Below are positions 13,701 to 28,700 of a stretch of DNA of 64,000 nt, piece after piece. A program made the position numbers and the translations under genes. Numbering within the stretch: the stretch's first letter is position 1; every line of letters begins with the position of its first letter. This DNA is from Aptenodytes patagonicus (Eukaryota; Chordata; Aves; Sphenisciformes; Spheniscidae): assembly GCF_965638725.1 (NCBI RefSeq), contig NC_134954.1, positions 5,389,001 to 5,453,000 of the forward strand. Direction: 5' to 3'. The notes beneath the pieces were generated by a model that saw nothing but the letters and a program-made list of their open reading frames with translations, did not search any database and was not told the DNA's origin.

Positions 13701-16700
13701 AGAAGGCATCTATATTTTGGTGTTGCTTACTCATCTCCAGGTATAAACAGATGTCCAGACCCTGGTTTTGCTAATGTTGGGGTTAGCTCACTTTTGCAGC
13801 AAGAATGGAGACATCTTCAAGCTGATATTCCTCAAGTGCCTTCTGAAGTCCTTTTGAGGGATAAAGGCAATTCTGACTCACTGGGTAGGATTTTCCCCCT
13901 CCTCGTTCTCTTTGTGAAGAGCAGCATGAGGTATTTTCACACTGTATTTTCATGTTAGGAATAATGAGGAGAGAGTGGTATGGAGATGGTTCTGTTTGAA
14001 TACTCATAATCAAATGATGCTAATGTTGATTAGGCCTCTGATAGTAGATAGTGAACTATAGTTCATATAGTAGATAGATATCACTGCAATGATAGTAGAA
14101 AGTGAACTTGCTGTAGAAAGTGGAGGTGGTACTCATCTCATGTTGCCTTTATAGCTGTGAATACTTATTCAGAAGCTTTCCCCTGAAGCTGAAAAATAGT
14201 ATTATGAGGCAAACCAGTTACGTAGTTAATTTTTCTACTACACTTTTGAAAAGTGCCATATGTTTTATATCCTTTCCAAGTAGCCTATTCTAATATGCCT
14301 ATGGTGGAAGAAAATGATTTGGATGGTCTTGTGTTTGGAAAATCTGTGTTCATCTGGGGACAAAGATCATGTTTACCTGAGCTAATGAGTAGAATGCCAT
14401 GCGGGTATGCTCAACTGTTTGGGATTAGTTTATCAGTGCTTAATTTTGTTTTTGTGCCAGTCTTCCTGACTCTTGATAGCACCTGTGCAAGTGTTTCTTA
14501 CCAGTTTTCTGCACTCTGGATTCCAGGAGAACCTACAATTGCAGAACTAGTAGCAGTATGGGGCTGGTTTTTGGCCTGACCACAATGCTTTCCTAGCATC
14601 TCCTTTACTGTGGAATGTGGCCTAGAAACCCCGGAGTGGAAAGAGCAGTACTAAGCTGGAGCTGATGAGTCCTGACAGCATGAGCTGTGCAGTCAGGTGT
14701 CCTTGTAGTACATCCCTGGTTCTGCTAATACGATATAGAGATACATGAGCTGATTGTGTATAGAACAATGTCTTTGTTAGCAGGATTTACTAGCTTGGAC
14801 TGTGTGCTTATGAAAGCAGCTATAGCTTCTGGACCCAAACTGGCTTTGAAATCAGTATACTGGCAGTATAAAATTCTTTTAACCTACATAGATTAATGAA
14901 TAATATTCACATCAGAAGTGCTGAATTACTAAACAAAGCTATAACATGCTTACATAAGGGAACTGTTTCCAAATCTTTCTTCCTGTGGCGAGTGTTATGT
15001 TTTGGAACATAGTTTTGTTGTGTGGTAATCTGTAGTTCTTTGCGCTGTCAGCATTATGTTTGGTGCATAACTGAGGATATTTTATTGGGGGGGAAGGGGA
15101 GAAGAAGAAATCTAGTTTGGCATTTGCCAGACTCCTGAAAGGTAATACCTCGTTAGAGCTTTTTAAACTGGACTGACACGTGTAATCTTCCTATGCAATG
15201 GTATGTCTGGGTCTAAACAAGAAGCGCTTGTATTGCTGTAGGTCTTAGTAGTGTGCTTTTCTAGTTGAAGTGCAGCTTCTACCAGCAGAAGTACTTGTCC
15301 TGTTACAGCTTTTCCTTGCCGTGCTGCCTTCGCTGCGTACAAGAGAAGGCGGCTTCCTGAGCAAAAACTTAATTTTACTGGCCTAACTGTATTTTTATTA
15401 TTCCTAACTAGCACAACTATGCTAACAGGAGTTTCTAAAGTGTGGTGGCTCAATGTGTTGTGTAAGCAGAAGGCCTTTGTCTCTCCCATATCCGCCTTCC
15501 CACACATACTGGAGATCTGTATCAGTGAAATAGTTATGACATGGTAAACTGTTGTTTGGTAGTTGAAATATGTAGCACTGGAATAGAAGTAACTGAAATC
15601 TCAGATTTTCTGAGGCTTTCTGCAAAATTTGATGGATACTGCCGAGTTTTTTGTTTGTTTTTTTTTTCTCTTTATTAGAGGTTTTTTAGTGTGCTTGTCC
15701 TTCCCCACCTTCCCGATTCTATAAAAACACACACAAAAACCCCCAAAACATGACAACAAACCTAGAAGCAAAACCAAAAGCTAAACATTTGTGGAAAACA
15801 GGTACGTTTATGTTCCTCTTAGCCTTTGAGCCCTGCCTGGAACTCCTGAAAGTGTGAAATGTTACTATGAGGCTGGGTTTTAAACCAGAAGCCTTTCTGG
15901 TCAACTTTGTTTTGTGGAGTATGAGATGTGCAATGAATGGGATGAGTTCTTTGTTCCTTTGTGTTAAAGCTGAAAGCAAGGGTAATTACTAAAACTGTAG
16001 GACTACAAACGTAAATAGTGTGTGGAAAACAAGATAGGTAAATGCAGGTATTCTAGGAAAAAATGTTTCTCCCTCAAATAGAATAGCTGTTGAGTGCAGA
16101 TTCAGGGAAACCAATGGTATGAAGAGAAATATAGGTAAAGACTTTATTATAACATACAATATGCACTTGGCCCAATTTCTCCTTTCAAAGATATATTTAA
16201 GTTATGGCAACTCACAGTTTCTGCCTTGCTACCTCCTGGGTTTTTATTTAGGTCAGGGTGAGTAGGTTGAAGCTGGTTGTGATTCTCTTTCCCTCTTTGC
16301 TTCACGCTGTACTTACCTAATTCTGAACTTCTCTGTATCTAGTTGCCAAACGTCTAATGACATCCCTTGCAGGACTGGAGCTTGTTGGCAGTGAACAGGT
16401 ACTGTCCTTCCCAAACCAGTTGTAAAAGGATTCTCAGGAACTTTTAAATTTCATGAAGATAACTGCTGAATCTTGTTTTCTACTCATTGTTACCCAATGA
16501 GATAAAACTTTGCTTTGTCTTGTTACTTTGCAGCTCCCACGATGTAGTAGAGGCAGGCAAAACTTCAAAGTCTTGCTTCTGTCAACCCTTCAACAAAAGT
16601 AGACTTTCAAATGCTGCATACGCTTAATCATTCTGACTTCAATGCTGTCTTTTTTTCTTCTTGCTGCATTCGTGAACCAGTGGGACATGGACTAATTATA

Positions 16701-19700
16701 CTTTTCAGAGACAGTAGACAACGATTATGGATTGTTGGATATGTTCCACTGTTTCTAGGGGCTTCCACATAACTTGAATGTTTACTCTTGGCTCCAGCTT
16801 GCCAGGCTCTTCTCCTCTAAGCAGAGCATTTTGTTTAATAGAGCTTTGGTTATCAAAAGGAGGAGTATAGCAAGGCTTTTGGTGAATGAACAGAGCTTTT
16901 GAGCAGAGGCTTATTTGTGCTGCTGTTGCAAAAAGAACAATATTAATATTAAATGGCTGAACCAGAGTATCCCCAAGAAGACAGTGTGATGTAGAAGGAT
17001 TTCAGAAAGCCATAGAACTTTTAGGCCCCATACCTTACTAGTAATGTTGTGCAGGTTTGTGGTGAGTTGGGATGCTTCTTCATGTATTATCTGTAAAAGC
17101 AAAGGAATGAGTAATTCTGTTAAAATGGAGCTTAAGATGTATCGTGAAACTTGGACAGTAGCATTTTCTGAATCGGCTCTGCAAGTCTGACTTATGTACG
17201 GAGTAGTTAGAGAGGTGTTTTGAAGTACGTGCTCTTTGGGATATTGCATTCAAATTTCTCAAAGCATATATCATTCTGAATTTTTGCTTCTTTTGAAAAT
17301 TACTTCCTTGGGGTTTTTTTTCCCCTCAAATAGTAAGTTTGTATTAGAAAACTAAGAAGAAAACTTGGTGTTTAGTAGAGCGACTGGTCGCTTAAAGCTT
17401 GGTTTTGTGTAGATTTATATGCCCTTTACTACCTTTTTGCACTTTTTTTCCACTCATGTCCTGCAAGTAATGGCTGGGCAAGAGTCAGCACATGCTGTGA
17501 ATAACTGTGTACTACTTTGTTCAGGTGTCCTGCCTAGCCAGCTGTCAGGCCAGACAGAACACAGAACTGAAGCTCATGTTGAAGTATTGGAAACTAAAAG
17601 TTGCCAATGTGATTTTTCTACATTTCCACTAATTTTTTTTTTGTTACAGTTAATCTTTTAGTATCTCAAGTGTTGTCAAATTCAGATAGTGGATTTAAAA
17701 GCTGTGGTTAGTGGGGAATAATCGGGGTACCAAAGATGTAAATGCTGAGTGATCATTCCCCACCGTAACTCAACAGCAAGTTGTATGGCATAAATTTCCT
17801 TGGTGTTTATCATAAGAGTAACTTTTTAAATAGCTTTGAAATAAAAAATGTGATGGCCTGATCAGTAGAAACATTCACGTTTCTCACGGCAAACTTTTCT
17901 TTGCACAAGATTCAGTACTGTTAGTGACTTATTTTAAGACTACGCAAAGATAACTGTTTCAAAAAACAATTGTATGATGGTGCGAATTCTGTCTCTGACA
18001 ATATTTTTAAATTTAATTTCCAATTTTGATTTCATCCTATGGTATTGCACAGCCCACTGCCATTTTCTTTTTTTGTAGGTAGCTGAAAATTGTGTATTAC
18101 GGCTTGTTCGAAGCCTAATCAATGCAGTATTGTGGACCCCTGTCAAGTCAGATGATAGTAACAAAAGTATAGCTAGAAAGAGCATACAGGTCACCAGCAA
18201 ACAAGGAAAGACAACAGGCCTTTTATTGTGCTCTGAATGCTTGCTTGGAACGGCTGCTGATGTTCAAAGCATTGTGTGGTACTTCATACAGAAATAGACA
18301 AAACTGTGCCTTTTAATAGTTTCTTGTGTGATGTTAAAGCTTTAAAATTGGCTTTCTAAAGGACTTGTCTGTATTTAAGGCTTCTAAGAAATTGTACTTT
18401 CTCTGAGAACTCTTTAGGTACAGAAACTTATGTGAAATTTAATTTGCATCTCTGGTGTGGTAAAGTAAATGTTTTAACCTGTGTTTGTATAGCTACTGCT
18501 TTCAGACTCTCTTAAAATGAGAACTTCTTGCTGAAGCATGTGTAAGTAAGTCTAGGTTCTTTTGCTTGGTGGTTGTGTGTTGCCCATTAGCAATACTGTT
18601 CTTTCTGCTACCAGTAACAGAGAACCAATAAAGAGTGCCTGGCAGGTTTAATTAAATAAGTTATAATAGTGACTTAAGGCATATTTCAGTTGTTACTACT
18701 TTTGTGTTAAGTATTTAGAAGAAATTAGTTGCTCCAGGAAGTGTTTTGGGAAGCCTGCTCTCTGAAGGTTTGCAAAAATTGCAATGCAATGCAAGAATTG
18801 ACGCCTTTAAGAAGCTTGCATCATTTTAAACCAATAATGTGTTTGGACAGCACAGTCCTCCTTCGTACCTGTCTGCATATTCATAGAACTGTTATCTGCT
18901 ATAGCTGCATAGCTGGTAAATGATCTAAAGTCACACAGGACCTTGTTTTCTGATTTCTCCTAGAAATTGCCTGTAGTGGTCAGGAAGGCTTGAGACTATT
19001 TGACATGGAGTTGGGTTTTTTGTGGGTTGTGGTGTTGTGTTCCCCCCCCCCGTGCTTATGCACTTCAGGGTGAAGATGAAGCAGAAAACTGGGAGGGAGA
19101 AAGGTGAAAAACTGGATTGTGGTTTGACTGTTGCTTTGAGTTGTTCTCAGAACAGGTTTCAGTGGTACTAGTGACACGATAATTGTGATGAGTTTCATTG
19201 ATCTGACTTGTTTTGGGTGGTAGGAGAAAGGGGAGTAATTTAGTGGCCTGATATGGGTGGGGAAGAGGACCTCCTCTTTCATTCACTAGCACATCTTAGG
19301 CTGGATGCAAACTGATCATCATGGTACAGCCCTGAGTGTTATTCTGGTAGGTGCGGGATCAAGTAGGGGCTGTTCTAACGCTTGCCTTCCTGCTTGTCTG
19401 AAATTAGGCACAGCTTTTTCTTTTCTTCATTGTTTCCTGGTGTTCCTCCCAATACTGAAGTTGGGGGAGGAGGGAGCGTGGGGTGGAATGGGACTGTGTA
19501 GATTTGGATACCACCAGCTCCTGCTGCCAAGTATTCTGTAACTAGCCATAAACAGGACTTCTCTTCCTCCTAGCAATCATATGACAACTAGTTGCTACAG
19601 TTATACTCATAAATCTAAGTATAGAAATACTACTGCTGGCCCACATCAGGCTATCCACTGCAGATATTTAAAGCTTACCCATAAATGCTCTGACTTTATA

Positions 19701-22700
19701 AATTTTGTCAGAAAAAGTAGTGCTTATGTGAAAGATTGCTACTATTAAAATAGCACTTCATGCTGTTGGCTATTATTTTAGAACAGACTTGTGACTTTTT
19801 TTGACTAAGTTTATATCTTCTAACTTTGTATGAAGAAGTATTAAATACCTTCAGTTTCATTTCATCTATTACCATACTGAAAATAATGACTGTTTAAATT
19901 TGCGAACTCAAATCAGTGCATTGAACTTAACCCTTTTGTGGAGTAAAATTGCTGAATGAATGCTGAATAGCTGAGTTTATTTGAAGTAGGAACTACTGAT
20001 CTTATTTTTAGATGAGTATTTAAATCACTAATGTAGAGCTATCCTTTGATCATTAGATCTGTTTCCCATTGTTGTTTGTCTCTATCCAGTAGATGACAAT
20101 AAGGACTGTGTAGTGTTGGACATGCAAGCAGGCTATATGGAATTGAGATATCAAGTATGAAATACATACTTATGCTGTCTGTCTGATCTCTCTAATCCTG
20201 AGCAATCTTGAAATGACCTATAAGATTTATCACATTTCACAACTAGTGCTCCCGAAGATGCTAAGTTGCTACAATTTTGGTGAAGTTAGCTGGCCAGGTA
20301 AAGAAGAGTAAAACCTCTCTGGGGAAAATGATGTAGTGGAAGTATCACAGCTTCTCCCTTGATTTGCCAGCTTTCAGGGCAGTCGGTTTATGCAGCTCTG
20401 GCTTGTTAGAGCATGTGCTTCCTCTGAAGGTCATGGGGACAGTGCTGAAAACCTGACACTATTGCAGGGATAGAGGGCAACAATTGTAGGAGGCATGTAA
20501 GAGGGGTGGTCAGGACTATTTCAGAAAGGGTGTGGGAAGAAAGGGTATGCATCACAAAAAGAAAGCTTTTTTGATTCCACTTCTCTGGAAGAAACTTGTT
20601 CTAAAATGGCAGAGTCTGTTTTTAGAGGGTGGCTAATGTTTGGTGTATCATTTGGGTGTATATTCAGGTTACTTGCAGAGTAGTCTTAAGTGCTTAAAGA
20701 AAACGTTTTAAGTGTGACAACTCCTGTGTCTTGTTTAGTTTTGAGAACAGTCACCTCTCCTCTTGTTTTGGTCAGGAATTGAAGCTGAACATACTGAGAA
20801 TTTTGCAATTGCTTCAACTCCTGCACACTCACAACTACATTAGAAAATTAAAGCAGAGCAAGAGTACTTTTTCCCCTTACACCCTCACTCAAATCATATG
20901 ATACCGTAGAAACTGCATCATGGTAAGAAAGGCTGTTTATAAAAAAGTTTCTGTACTCAAATAGTAATTGAAGTATAAATACTAAACCTCAGATCCTTTA
21001 AAAGCTACCATCTGGGGCTTATGGCATATGGAATCTGTTGAAACAGTTTAAACCCTGAAGTACAGGTAAGGGAATGTGTAAATGAGGTGAAGGAGAAGAG
21101 TCTTAAAGATCACAAGTAGAAGTCAGGTGCTTTGCCCTTTCATGAGTACGTACTACAAATATTTTGTAAAAGTAGTATTTGATGGTGAAATTAGATGCTA
21201 GGATTCGCTTGCCCTGCTGTGACAGATGGTCTTTCAACTTTAAGTATTTAGACCAGTACGTGGTGCGCCAGTCAGTTGTTAAAGCAGCTCAGTCTGGAAC
21301 AAAAAATGTGCAGCCACACACTTTTTAATGGTTTGATGTATTAACAATTGTAACTTAAACAGGTTTTGAATTAAGATACTTTCTCTGATTAATCCATGGT
21401 TTTGTTTTGTTTTGTTTTTTAATAAGGTGTGCAAACAGATTTGGCTAGGACTATTTGATGATAGATCATCAGCAATTCCAGACTTCAGGGATCCACAGAA
21501 AGTAAAGGAATTTCTACAGGAAAAATACGAAAAGAAAAGATGGTAAGATAGCTTTACAATTCTAAAGATTGCCTCCATGACAAGAAGCGAAGATGGACTC
21601 TTATCCTCGCATTCTTGAGTGTGCTTTCCGTCTTTGGACTGTAGATCGCACAGCTCTGTAAAGTAAAATGGTTTCTGGACTTTATTCAGAGCTCCTACAG
21701 GAAGCAGAGAAGACAAACTATTTAAAGAAGTTTCTCAATGTGTAGTTCATACTGATGGAACAGAAATGGCTTAAGGGGATGTCAACAACAGTGTAAAGTA
21801 AGGGTTTTGCAGGCTTTTATTAGGAGGTGGAAGACACGTATGGTTTGCATTAAATAAGTGCTATAAAATATTGATGACTTGGAATTCTAGTCCATTTAAA
21901 AAAGAAGTCTGGCATATTTAAATAATAGGTATTTTGCAAACCACTGATAGAATTTGTTGCAGGGTCAGTGGTTAAAATAGCAAAGTTGAGATCTACCAGT
22001 TCTCGTGCTTGAGTCTTATGAATGTTGAGCAGAACTTTTCATGTTAAACTTGTAAAAACCATTGCTCTTTTTGAATGTAGGTATGTTCCTCCAGAGCAAG
22101 CGAAGGTGGTGGCATCAGTCCATGCATCCATATCGGGGTCTTCTGCTAGTAGTACAAGCAGCACACCTGAGGTGAAGCCACTCAAATCTCTCTTGGGAGA
22201 AGCTGCACCCACACTGCACTTAAACAAGGGCACACCTAGCCAAGTGAGTAATGACAGAGCTGAAGAGCACTGAACTGTTCAGCAGTACTTTTTCTCTTCT
22301 AGTGGCACAAGAATTTTTGCAATCGCAACTGTTACCTAATAATATGATCACTAAAGACAACTTGATGTATTTTGTTGAAGTATACAGGTGTCTGCAGATC
22401 AGGTTCTAAATTAAGCTTGTTTCTATTGACTAAATTGATTTTTTTAAGGGTTATTTTCAGTAAGCAGAATTTTCCAGTGCAATTGACAAGTTTATGATCA
22501 TCTTTTGCTTAAATATCTCTAAAGTTTGAACCTAATGTGATATATTTTCATGTTTGGTTTTTTATTTGAAAATAATAAAACGGCTGCTACTGTTAACCAT
22601 GAGATTAGTAGTGAATATGTGGACGAAAAGCATGCGTGTTCATTATTACTTGCTATGCATTCTGTAACTGTCTTATTGAGTGGCTTTCAGGGAGTGCCTG

Positions 22701-25700
22701 TGTGCTGTTCTGTAAAGCCAGACACCACCATGTACTTAGGTTTTGGAGGGTAGACAGTTTTTTGACAAACTGTTTTACCTTTAGGGTACAGGCAACTCTT
22801 GAATGGACTTCTTAAAACTCAAACAGTAGACATTTGCAGCTTTCAGCCTTGCTATGAAATTCTTCAATTTTTCTCTCCCTGCACTGAATTCTAAAGATGA
22901 TTTCAGAATGCAGTGAATAACTGTGTTCCAACTTGTAAAATTAAATTTTATTGCTTGTATTTGTACAGAATTTACAGTTTTAAATACGTAATTTTGAAGT
23001 TGCTTATACACTGCTACTTTATTCTTCTAGGCCCTATTAATCCATGGAAATCTGCTGCGGAGTTCCTTTAAAAGCCACCATAGTAGCATAAATAGATTGT
23101 CTTTCTCATACTATATGAGGAAGGTCTGTGCTCTATGCAGCGTCTTAAATGTCAGGAATAAATGGCTTGTTAAAGAAATATGCTTAGTCTATCCTTCTGG
23201 TATTTTGCAAAAGTCAGTTTGGTAAAATATCAGCTTTTTTGTATTAGCTAATTGAAATGTTGTTTGTAGTCTCCTGTTGTAGTTCGATCTCAAGGACAGC
23301 AGCAACAAGAAAAGAAACAATTTGACCTCCTCAGTGACCTTGGCTCAGATATCTTTGCTGCTGCTCCTCCTCAGTCAACTGCTACAGCAAATTTTGCTAA
23401 TTTTGCACACTTCAACAGTCATACAGGTAAGTATTCTGAGCAGTGTATCCCTTTTAAATGTATAAAACATAGTTTTAATTTTTGATGACTTTAGACTAAA
23501 CTTCTTCATGAGGTATATGTAATTTCTGTGTCTTGAGAATGTTGTATTGCTCAAGATTTCCTTTGGATCTTTATAAAGAAAGGTTGAAGACATAAAGGCT
23601 GATAATCCTGCTTTTTCAAGTGGGAGTTGCTATAGCTATTTTCTGCGATATGTATGATTAGACTGTTTCTGCCTGCTACTAGGCAGAACTTTAAATTCTT
23701 CGGGGGAGAGAGTGAGAGGATGAGTAACAGAATGTAGGGAGAAGCTGATATTAGACCTTCAATTTTCTTTCTGAAAATTATTAGGAAGAGCATTCATGGA
23801 AAGAGAGCAGATACAGAGACTTTAAGGGAGTTCAAATGCATTGACAATAACTGTCAAATTTGTTAAAAACAAAGGCTTCCTCAGTTTAAAGAACGACCTC
23901 CTCTTTTGTGTGTGTCTCTTTGAAAACTGAATACTAGCCGTGTGGGTAGTATTCTGTAGTTTCAGGAAGAATAAACAAGCTTTGAGCATATGTATTTACT
24001 GAGGATGGGGGTAGGCCTTGAATTCTTAAAGAATGACTTCAGTAAAATATATTGAGCCCTCAGGGTTTATTTTCAGCCAAAGATCTTGAGCCACAGAAGT
24101 CTATCCTAAAGAAAAAGTTGATTCTGTGGTCACTGAAGTATGTTGCTGCTAACTTGCATTGTAATTGTGGGAAAGTACCTTTGCCTGCCTTGTCTGAATG
24201 GCTTTTCATCTAGTTTTTTCCGAGAGAAACTGTGGTGCTGCTATAAGCCAACAAGAATAAGAGCTATTTCTTGCAAATTAGTCCTGAAATTGTTAACAGC
24301 TGAGAGGAAGTGTGATGGAGGGGACTTAAGGCACACCTGAGGAACTGAGCAAAGTACCAAGGCTTTCTCAGAGTAACTTGAAAAAAGAAATGTTGTGAAA
24401 TAATTGGCTGAATTCAGTAATACAGAATAAGAATTGCTGTTGCAGTGTCTTTTGTAAAAATCCTTAACGTAAGATGTCATGTTAATAATCTTTTTGGAGG
24501 TATGTTTAACTGGGAGAACTTGTGCTGGCTGGCCAATGTTGTACAGTGTTACTGAAGAGGCTGCAGATATTTAATTCTTTCTAATAACTTACTCTTTCCA
24601 AACTTGTTGCTGAATGATTCTATATTTATATACTTAATTACTCGTGGGTTTCAGGAGATGAAAATTCCATTAAAGCAATGTTTCAATACTGTGTTCCAAA
24701 TCTAGGTAAAATTCCATTGCATCTCTGCTGGGTAATTTTTAAAAGGATAAAAAGCAATATGAACACTCCAGAATAAATATAATCTTATGAAAGAGTCCGT
24801 TTAATTTCTGGTTGAAATAAGTGCTGGAAATCAAAATTGAGAGGAATACTCAGCTATACTGGCTAGTTTTCTGTTTCAATATTAACCATTGTGGTCATTC
24901 CCATGACTCCTTTCCATAAGTTTTAGAAGCCAAAACAGTTTCAGGACTGGTAAATGAGTTTCTAAAAGACAAAAATGTAATTCTGAGCATGCGATAGCTG
25001 AATGCGTATTGCGGACTGATTTGTCTGAAGGTGTTTTCAGACTTTCTAGGGTAAAAGCCTTATAATAATAATAAGCCTTAAACAACTTGTAAGGCTTGTT
25101 CTGTGTGCAGTAACCACAAGGGTAGTGTTAACTGTAACTAATAATGAAATGTTACAGACTCTTCCCTTTGGAACACAAGAAGGGTTGATCAGGCTGCCAG
25201 CTTTGGCAAAAATGAATTTTAAATGCTCATTTAAGGAGCTGTATAAACATGTAATTTTTGTTAGTAATCACACACTACAGCAAAGGATGGAAGAACTTGC
25301 ACTTAGTCCAGCACTACTTTCTCGATGTTTATGGTCTAGTGTTCTTGTTTTAGGGCTTGGTTTTAGCTATGCCTACAGGGCATGGACTTTTCTCTTTCCC
25401 TTCGTGTACACTATGGCTAACTAAGGAAATCACTGAAGAGCACTGGCAAATTTAAGGTCTTCCAGTATAAGTTACTGTTTCTGCAATTAAGGCACAACTG
25501 AGTGCAGCAGCTGACAGGAAAATATTAACAAACTTGTGCTGTGATCTGTAAAGTGTAAATGTAAAGCTTGAAAATTATGCAGGAAGTGCAATTTTTGATG
25601 TGTTCCTTTTTTCTGAGTTTTCTAATGTAATAAGCTGGCTCAGGACATTGTTGCATCTTGAAGGGGAAACACGCTGACCTTACATTTACTGTCTGTATTT

Positions 25701-28700
25701 AATTTACAAAGTTCCATAACTTCTGCAAAAGGATGAGATTTTGAAGATGATGGTAGACAACTGTTCTCTGTCTGTAGTTTACAGACTGGTAATAGTGACA
25801 AAGATAAAAATTTTGGTCATGTAGGCTTTCTATAAACTGATGGAATAGAAGACCTGCACAAAAGATTTTAAAAAGGCGTAGTGACACAGCACAACTCTCT
25901 CACGGTTAACACGGGAGAAGAGGCTTTAACCAGAAGAAGTAAAACAGTATGACATAGTTACTGTCTTCTAGAGAATTATTTTCAATTTTGTAATTGAATA
26001 TATGTGGACTTTATTTTAGGTTTTTTTGGTTTTGCAGTGTTTCATGCCTTTATTCCACACTAGGTAGTGCAAACCTCACAGAAGAAACCATGCAAAGATT
26101 GTAGGGGCAGCTTGTGTTGCCATGACTGGTGCTGTCGTACTTGAGCTAGCTTTAGCCAGCTAGCTTTTGTACTGCCTCATTGATCCGCAGTCACAACAGC
26201 AGTTGTACGTCTATGCCGATCTGCAATCCACTGCAGTTCCTTAACTTACTTAGGGTTGTTCTTGGGTTTCTATATGGAGAACTGAATTTTGGAATTGCCA
26301 ATCTACATATTGTTCAGGTACAGGAAAGTACAAGTCTTACCTGGTCTTTACCCTTGTGCCACTTTTACATAGGTTTAAACTTCACCACATAAAATAAAGC
26401 AAGATTAATATCTGAATAGTCTGCAGAAGAGTCTTCACAGCTCTACTGTTTTAACATGGGCCCACTTGCAAATCATGCTTTCTGTGTCAGCTGATGCAAT
26501 AAAATTGTTAAAAGTGGCCTGTAATATAATACGTTCCATTTTTTGTTCTAGACCCAAAAGATACTTCATTTAAAATTCTTGACGCAGTATTCTGTTTGTG
26601 TGACTGGTTAAAATGAAAAATGTTGTCACAATTCTAGGAGTGACGTTTTATGTACTTAATCCTACTTGGCCAACTAAACATCAGTCTCTGAGTAGCCCCT
26701 ATCCAATTGGCGCATCGGAATGAAAGCATCACTTTCATCTTAAAGCAAGGTGCAATTGAATTCTTAATCTATTCCTCTTAAAAATCTACTGGTTTAAAAC
26801 CAAAACAAACAAAAAAACAAACTGTGGAATTTGGAGTTGAAGTCTGTAGAATGCTGTTTGAACCAATACAGATGGTATAATAATAGAAACTATTTTTCCT
26901 CTGTTTGTGTCAACTTTTTCTCCTTGCATGCTTTAAAGGTGAATATTTTAGGACAGAACTTTCCCAAGACCTTGCTTTCTCATTGATTTCCCCTCCCCCT
27001 TGCTTGTTGACTCTCATGCTGTGGTGGGTTGACCTTGGCTGGCTGCCAGGTGCCCACCAAGATGCTCTCTCATTCCCCCTCTCAGCAGGATGGGGGCAGA
27101 AAATATGATGAAGCAGCTTGTGAGTCAAGATAAGGACAGGGAGATGGCTCGCCAGTTACCGTCATGGGCAAAACATACTCGACTTGGGGAAGATTAACTT
27201 AATTTATTGTCAATTAATAATAGAGTAGGATAGTGAGAAATAAAAACAAAACTAAAACCACCTTCACCCCTTCTTTCCAGTCTCATTTTCACTTCTGACT
27301 CTTCTACCTCCTCCCCCTGAGCGGTGCAGGGGGACAGGGAATGGGGGTTGCAGTCAGTTCATAACACTTCATCTCTGCCATTCCTTCCTCCTCATGCTGT
27401 TCCCCTGCTCCATTGTGGGGTCCCTCCCCCTCAATGGGATACAGTCCTTCACAAACTTCTTCAACGTGGGCCCTTCCCGTGGGCTACAGTTCTTCAAGAT
27501 CTGCTCCAGCATGGGTCCTTTCCATGGGGTGCAGTCCTTCAGGCATGGACTGCTCCAGCGTGGGCCCCCCGCAGGGTCACAGCTCCTGCCAGAAAAGCTG
27601 CTCCTGCAATGGACTCCTCTCCATTAGCCACAGCTTCTGCCAGGAGCCTGCTCCAGTATGGGCTTTCCACAGGCTCCAGCTTCCTTCAGGGCATTTCTAC
27701 CTGCTCTGGTGTGGGGTCCTCCACAGGCTGCAGTGTGGATATCTGTTCCACCATGGTCCTCCATGGGCTGCGGGGTGACAGCCGCCTTCTTCACCGTGGT
27801 CTTCTCCATGGACTGCAGGGGAATCTCTGCTCCAGTGCCTGGAGCATGTCCTCCCCCTCCCTCTTCACTGACTTTGGTGTCTGCAGGGTTGTTTCTGTCA
27901 CGTTTTTCTCGCTCCTCTCTCTCACAGCTGCTGCACAATGTTTTTTACCCGTTCTTAAATATGTTACCACAGAGGTGCCACCAGCATTGCTGATGGGCTC
28001 AGCTTTGGGCAGCAGCAGGTCTGTTTTGGAGCCGGCTGTCAGAAATAGGGGCAGCTTCTGATCTCTTCTCACAGGGGCCAGCCCTGCAACCCCCCTGCTA
28101 CCAAAACTGTGCTGTGTAAACCCAACATGCATGCACACTTCTAATAAGGAGTGGTATTAAGTAGAGTCAAACCTCACCCTCTCTCCCAGTATCACCTGTG
28201 AAGGGAAATACTTGCACTTTCATTTATATTAGCAGCATTGTGGAATGCAGTAGTTGTATAAAAATGTCCTTTTGGTTTATAAATCTGTAGTACAGATGCT
28301 TTTTTAATAGAAATTAAGTGAAATAATGCAAATTTTTATTAGCGTTATCTGGCTATTAAGTAACAGTACTTAAACAATCAGCATAATTTATTGGTTTTTT
28401 AATACATTTAATCTGCAAAAATCCCTCCAGAATAAACAAATCCCGACCCAAAAATATAATGTATTGCATCTGTTACTCTAGGTGGTGTTTTGTGGGCTTT
28501 CTTTAGATGGTAATTCAAGTTACCTATATATATGGGTTTGTTTTGCATTTGATTAAAACCACTTTTTTCCCTTACTCTTTACTTATAACAATGTTTAAGA
28601 CTTTCTGTGGAGCTTATCAGTTAGGCACACAATTCCTCTTGAATCTGTAGATGCTTGAATGTCCAGCTGTTTGAAATTAGATGGGTGTTAACTTCTATTT

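Larger units (their letters stand above)
10787..21426 (+). other. AGFG1: AGFG1 intron 2 (10.6 kb)
   Basis: AT-rich intronic DNA. It contains the microsatellite/CR1 composite at 11927-12112, a GT run near 12246-12261 and an A24 run at 13414-13437. Short open frames match nothing I recognise. Confidence 0.85.

Noticed and set aside
21279-21716. 145-codon minus-strand frame
   Set aside because: It is antisense to AGFG1 exon 3 and flanking intron and resembles nothing known.
27324-28061. 245-codon plus-strand frame and overlapping frames
   Set aside because: They fall within the GC-rich periodic array of the LTR-like element and have no retroviral or cellular domain.
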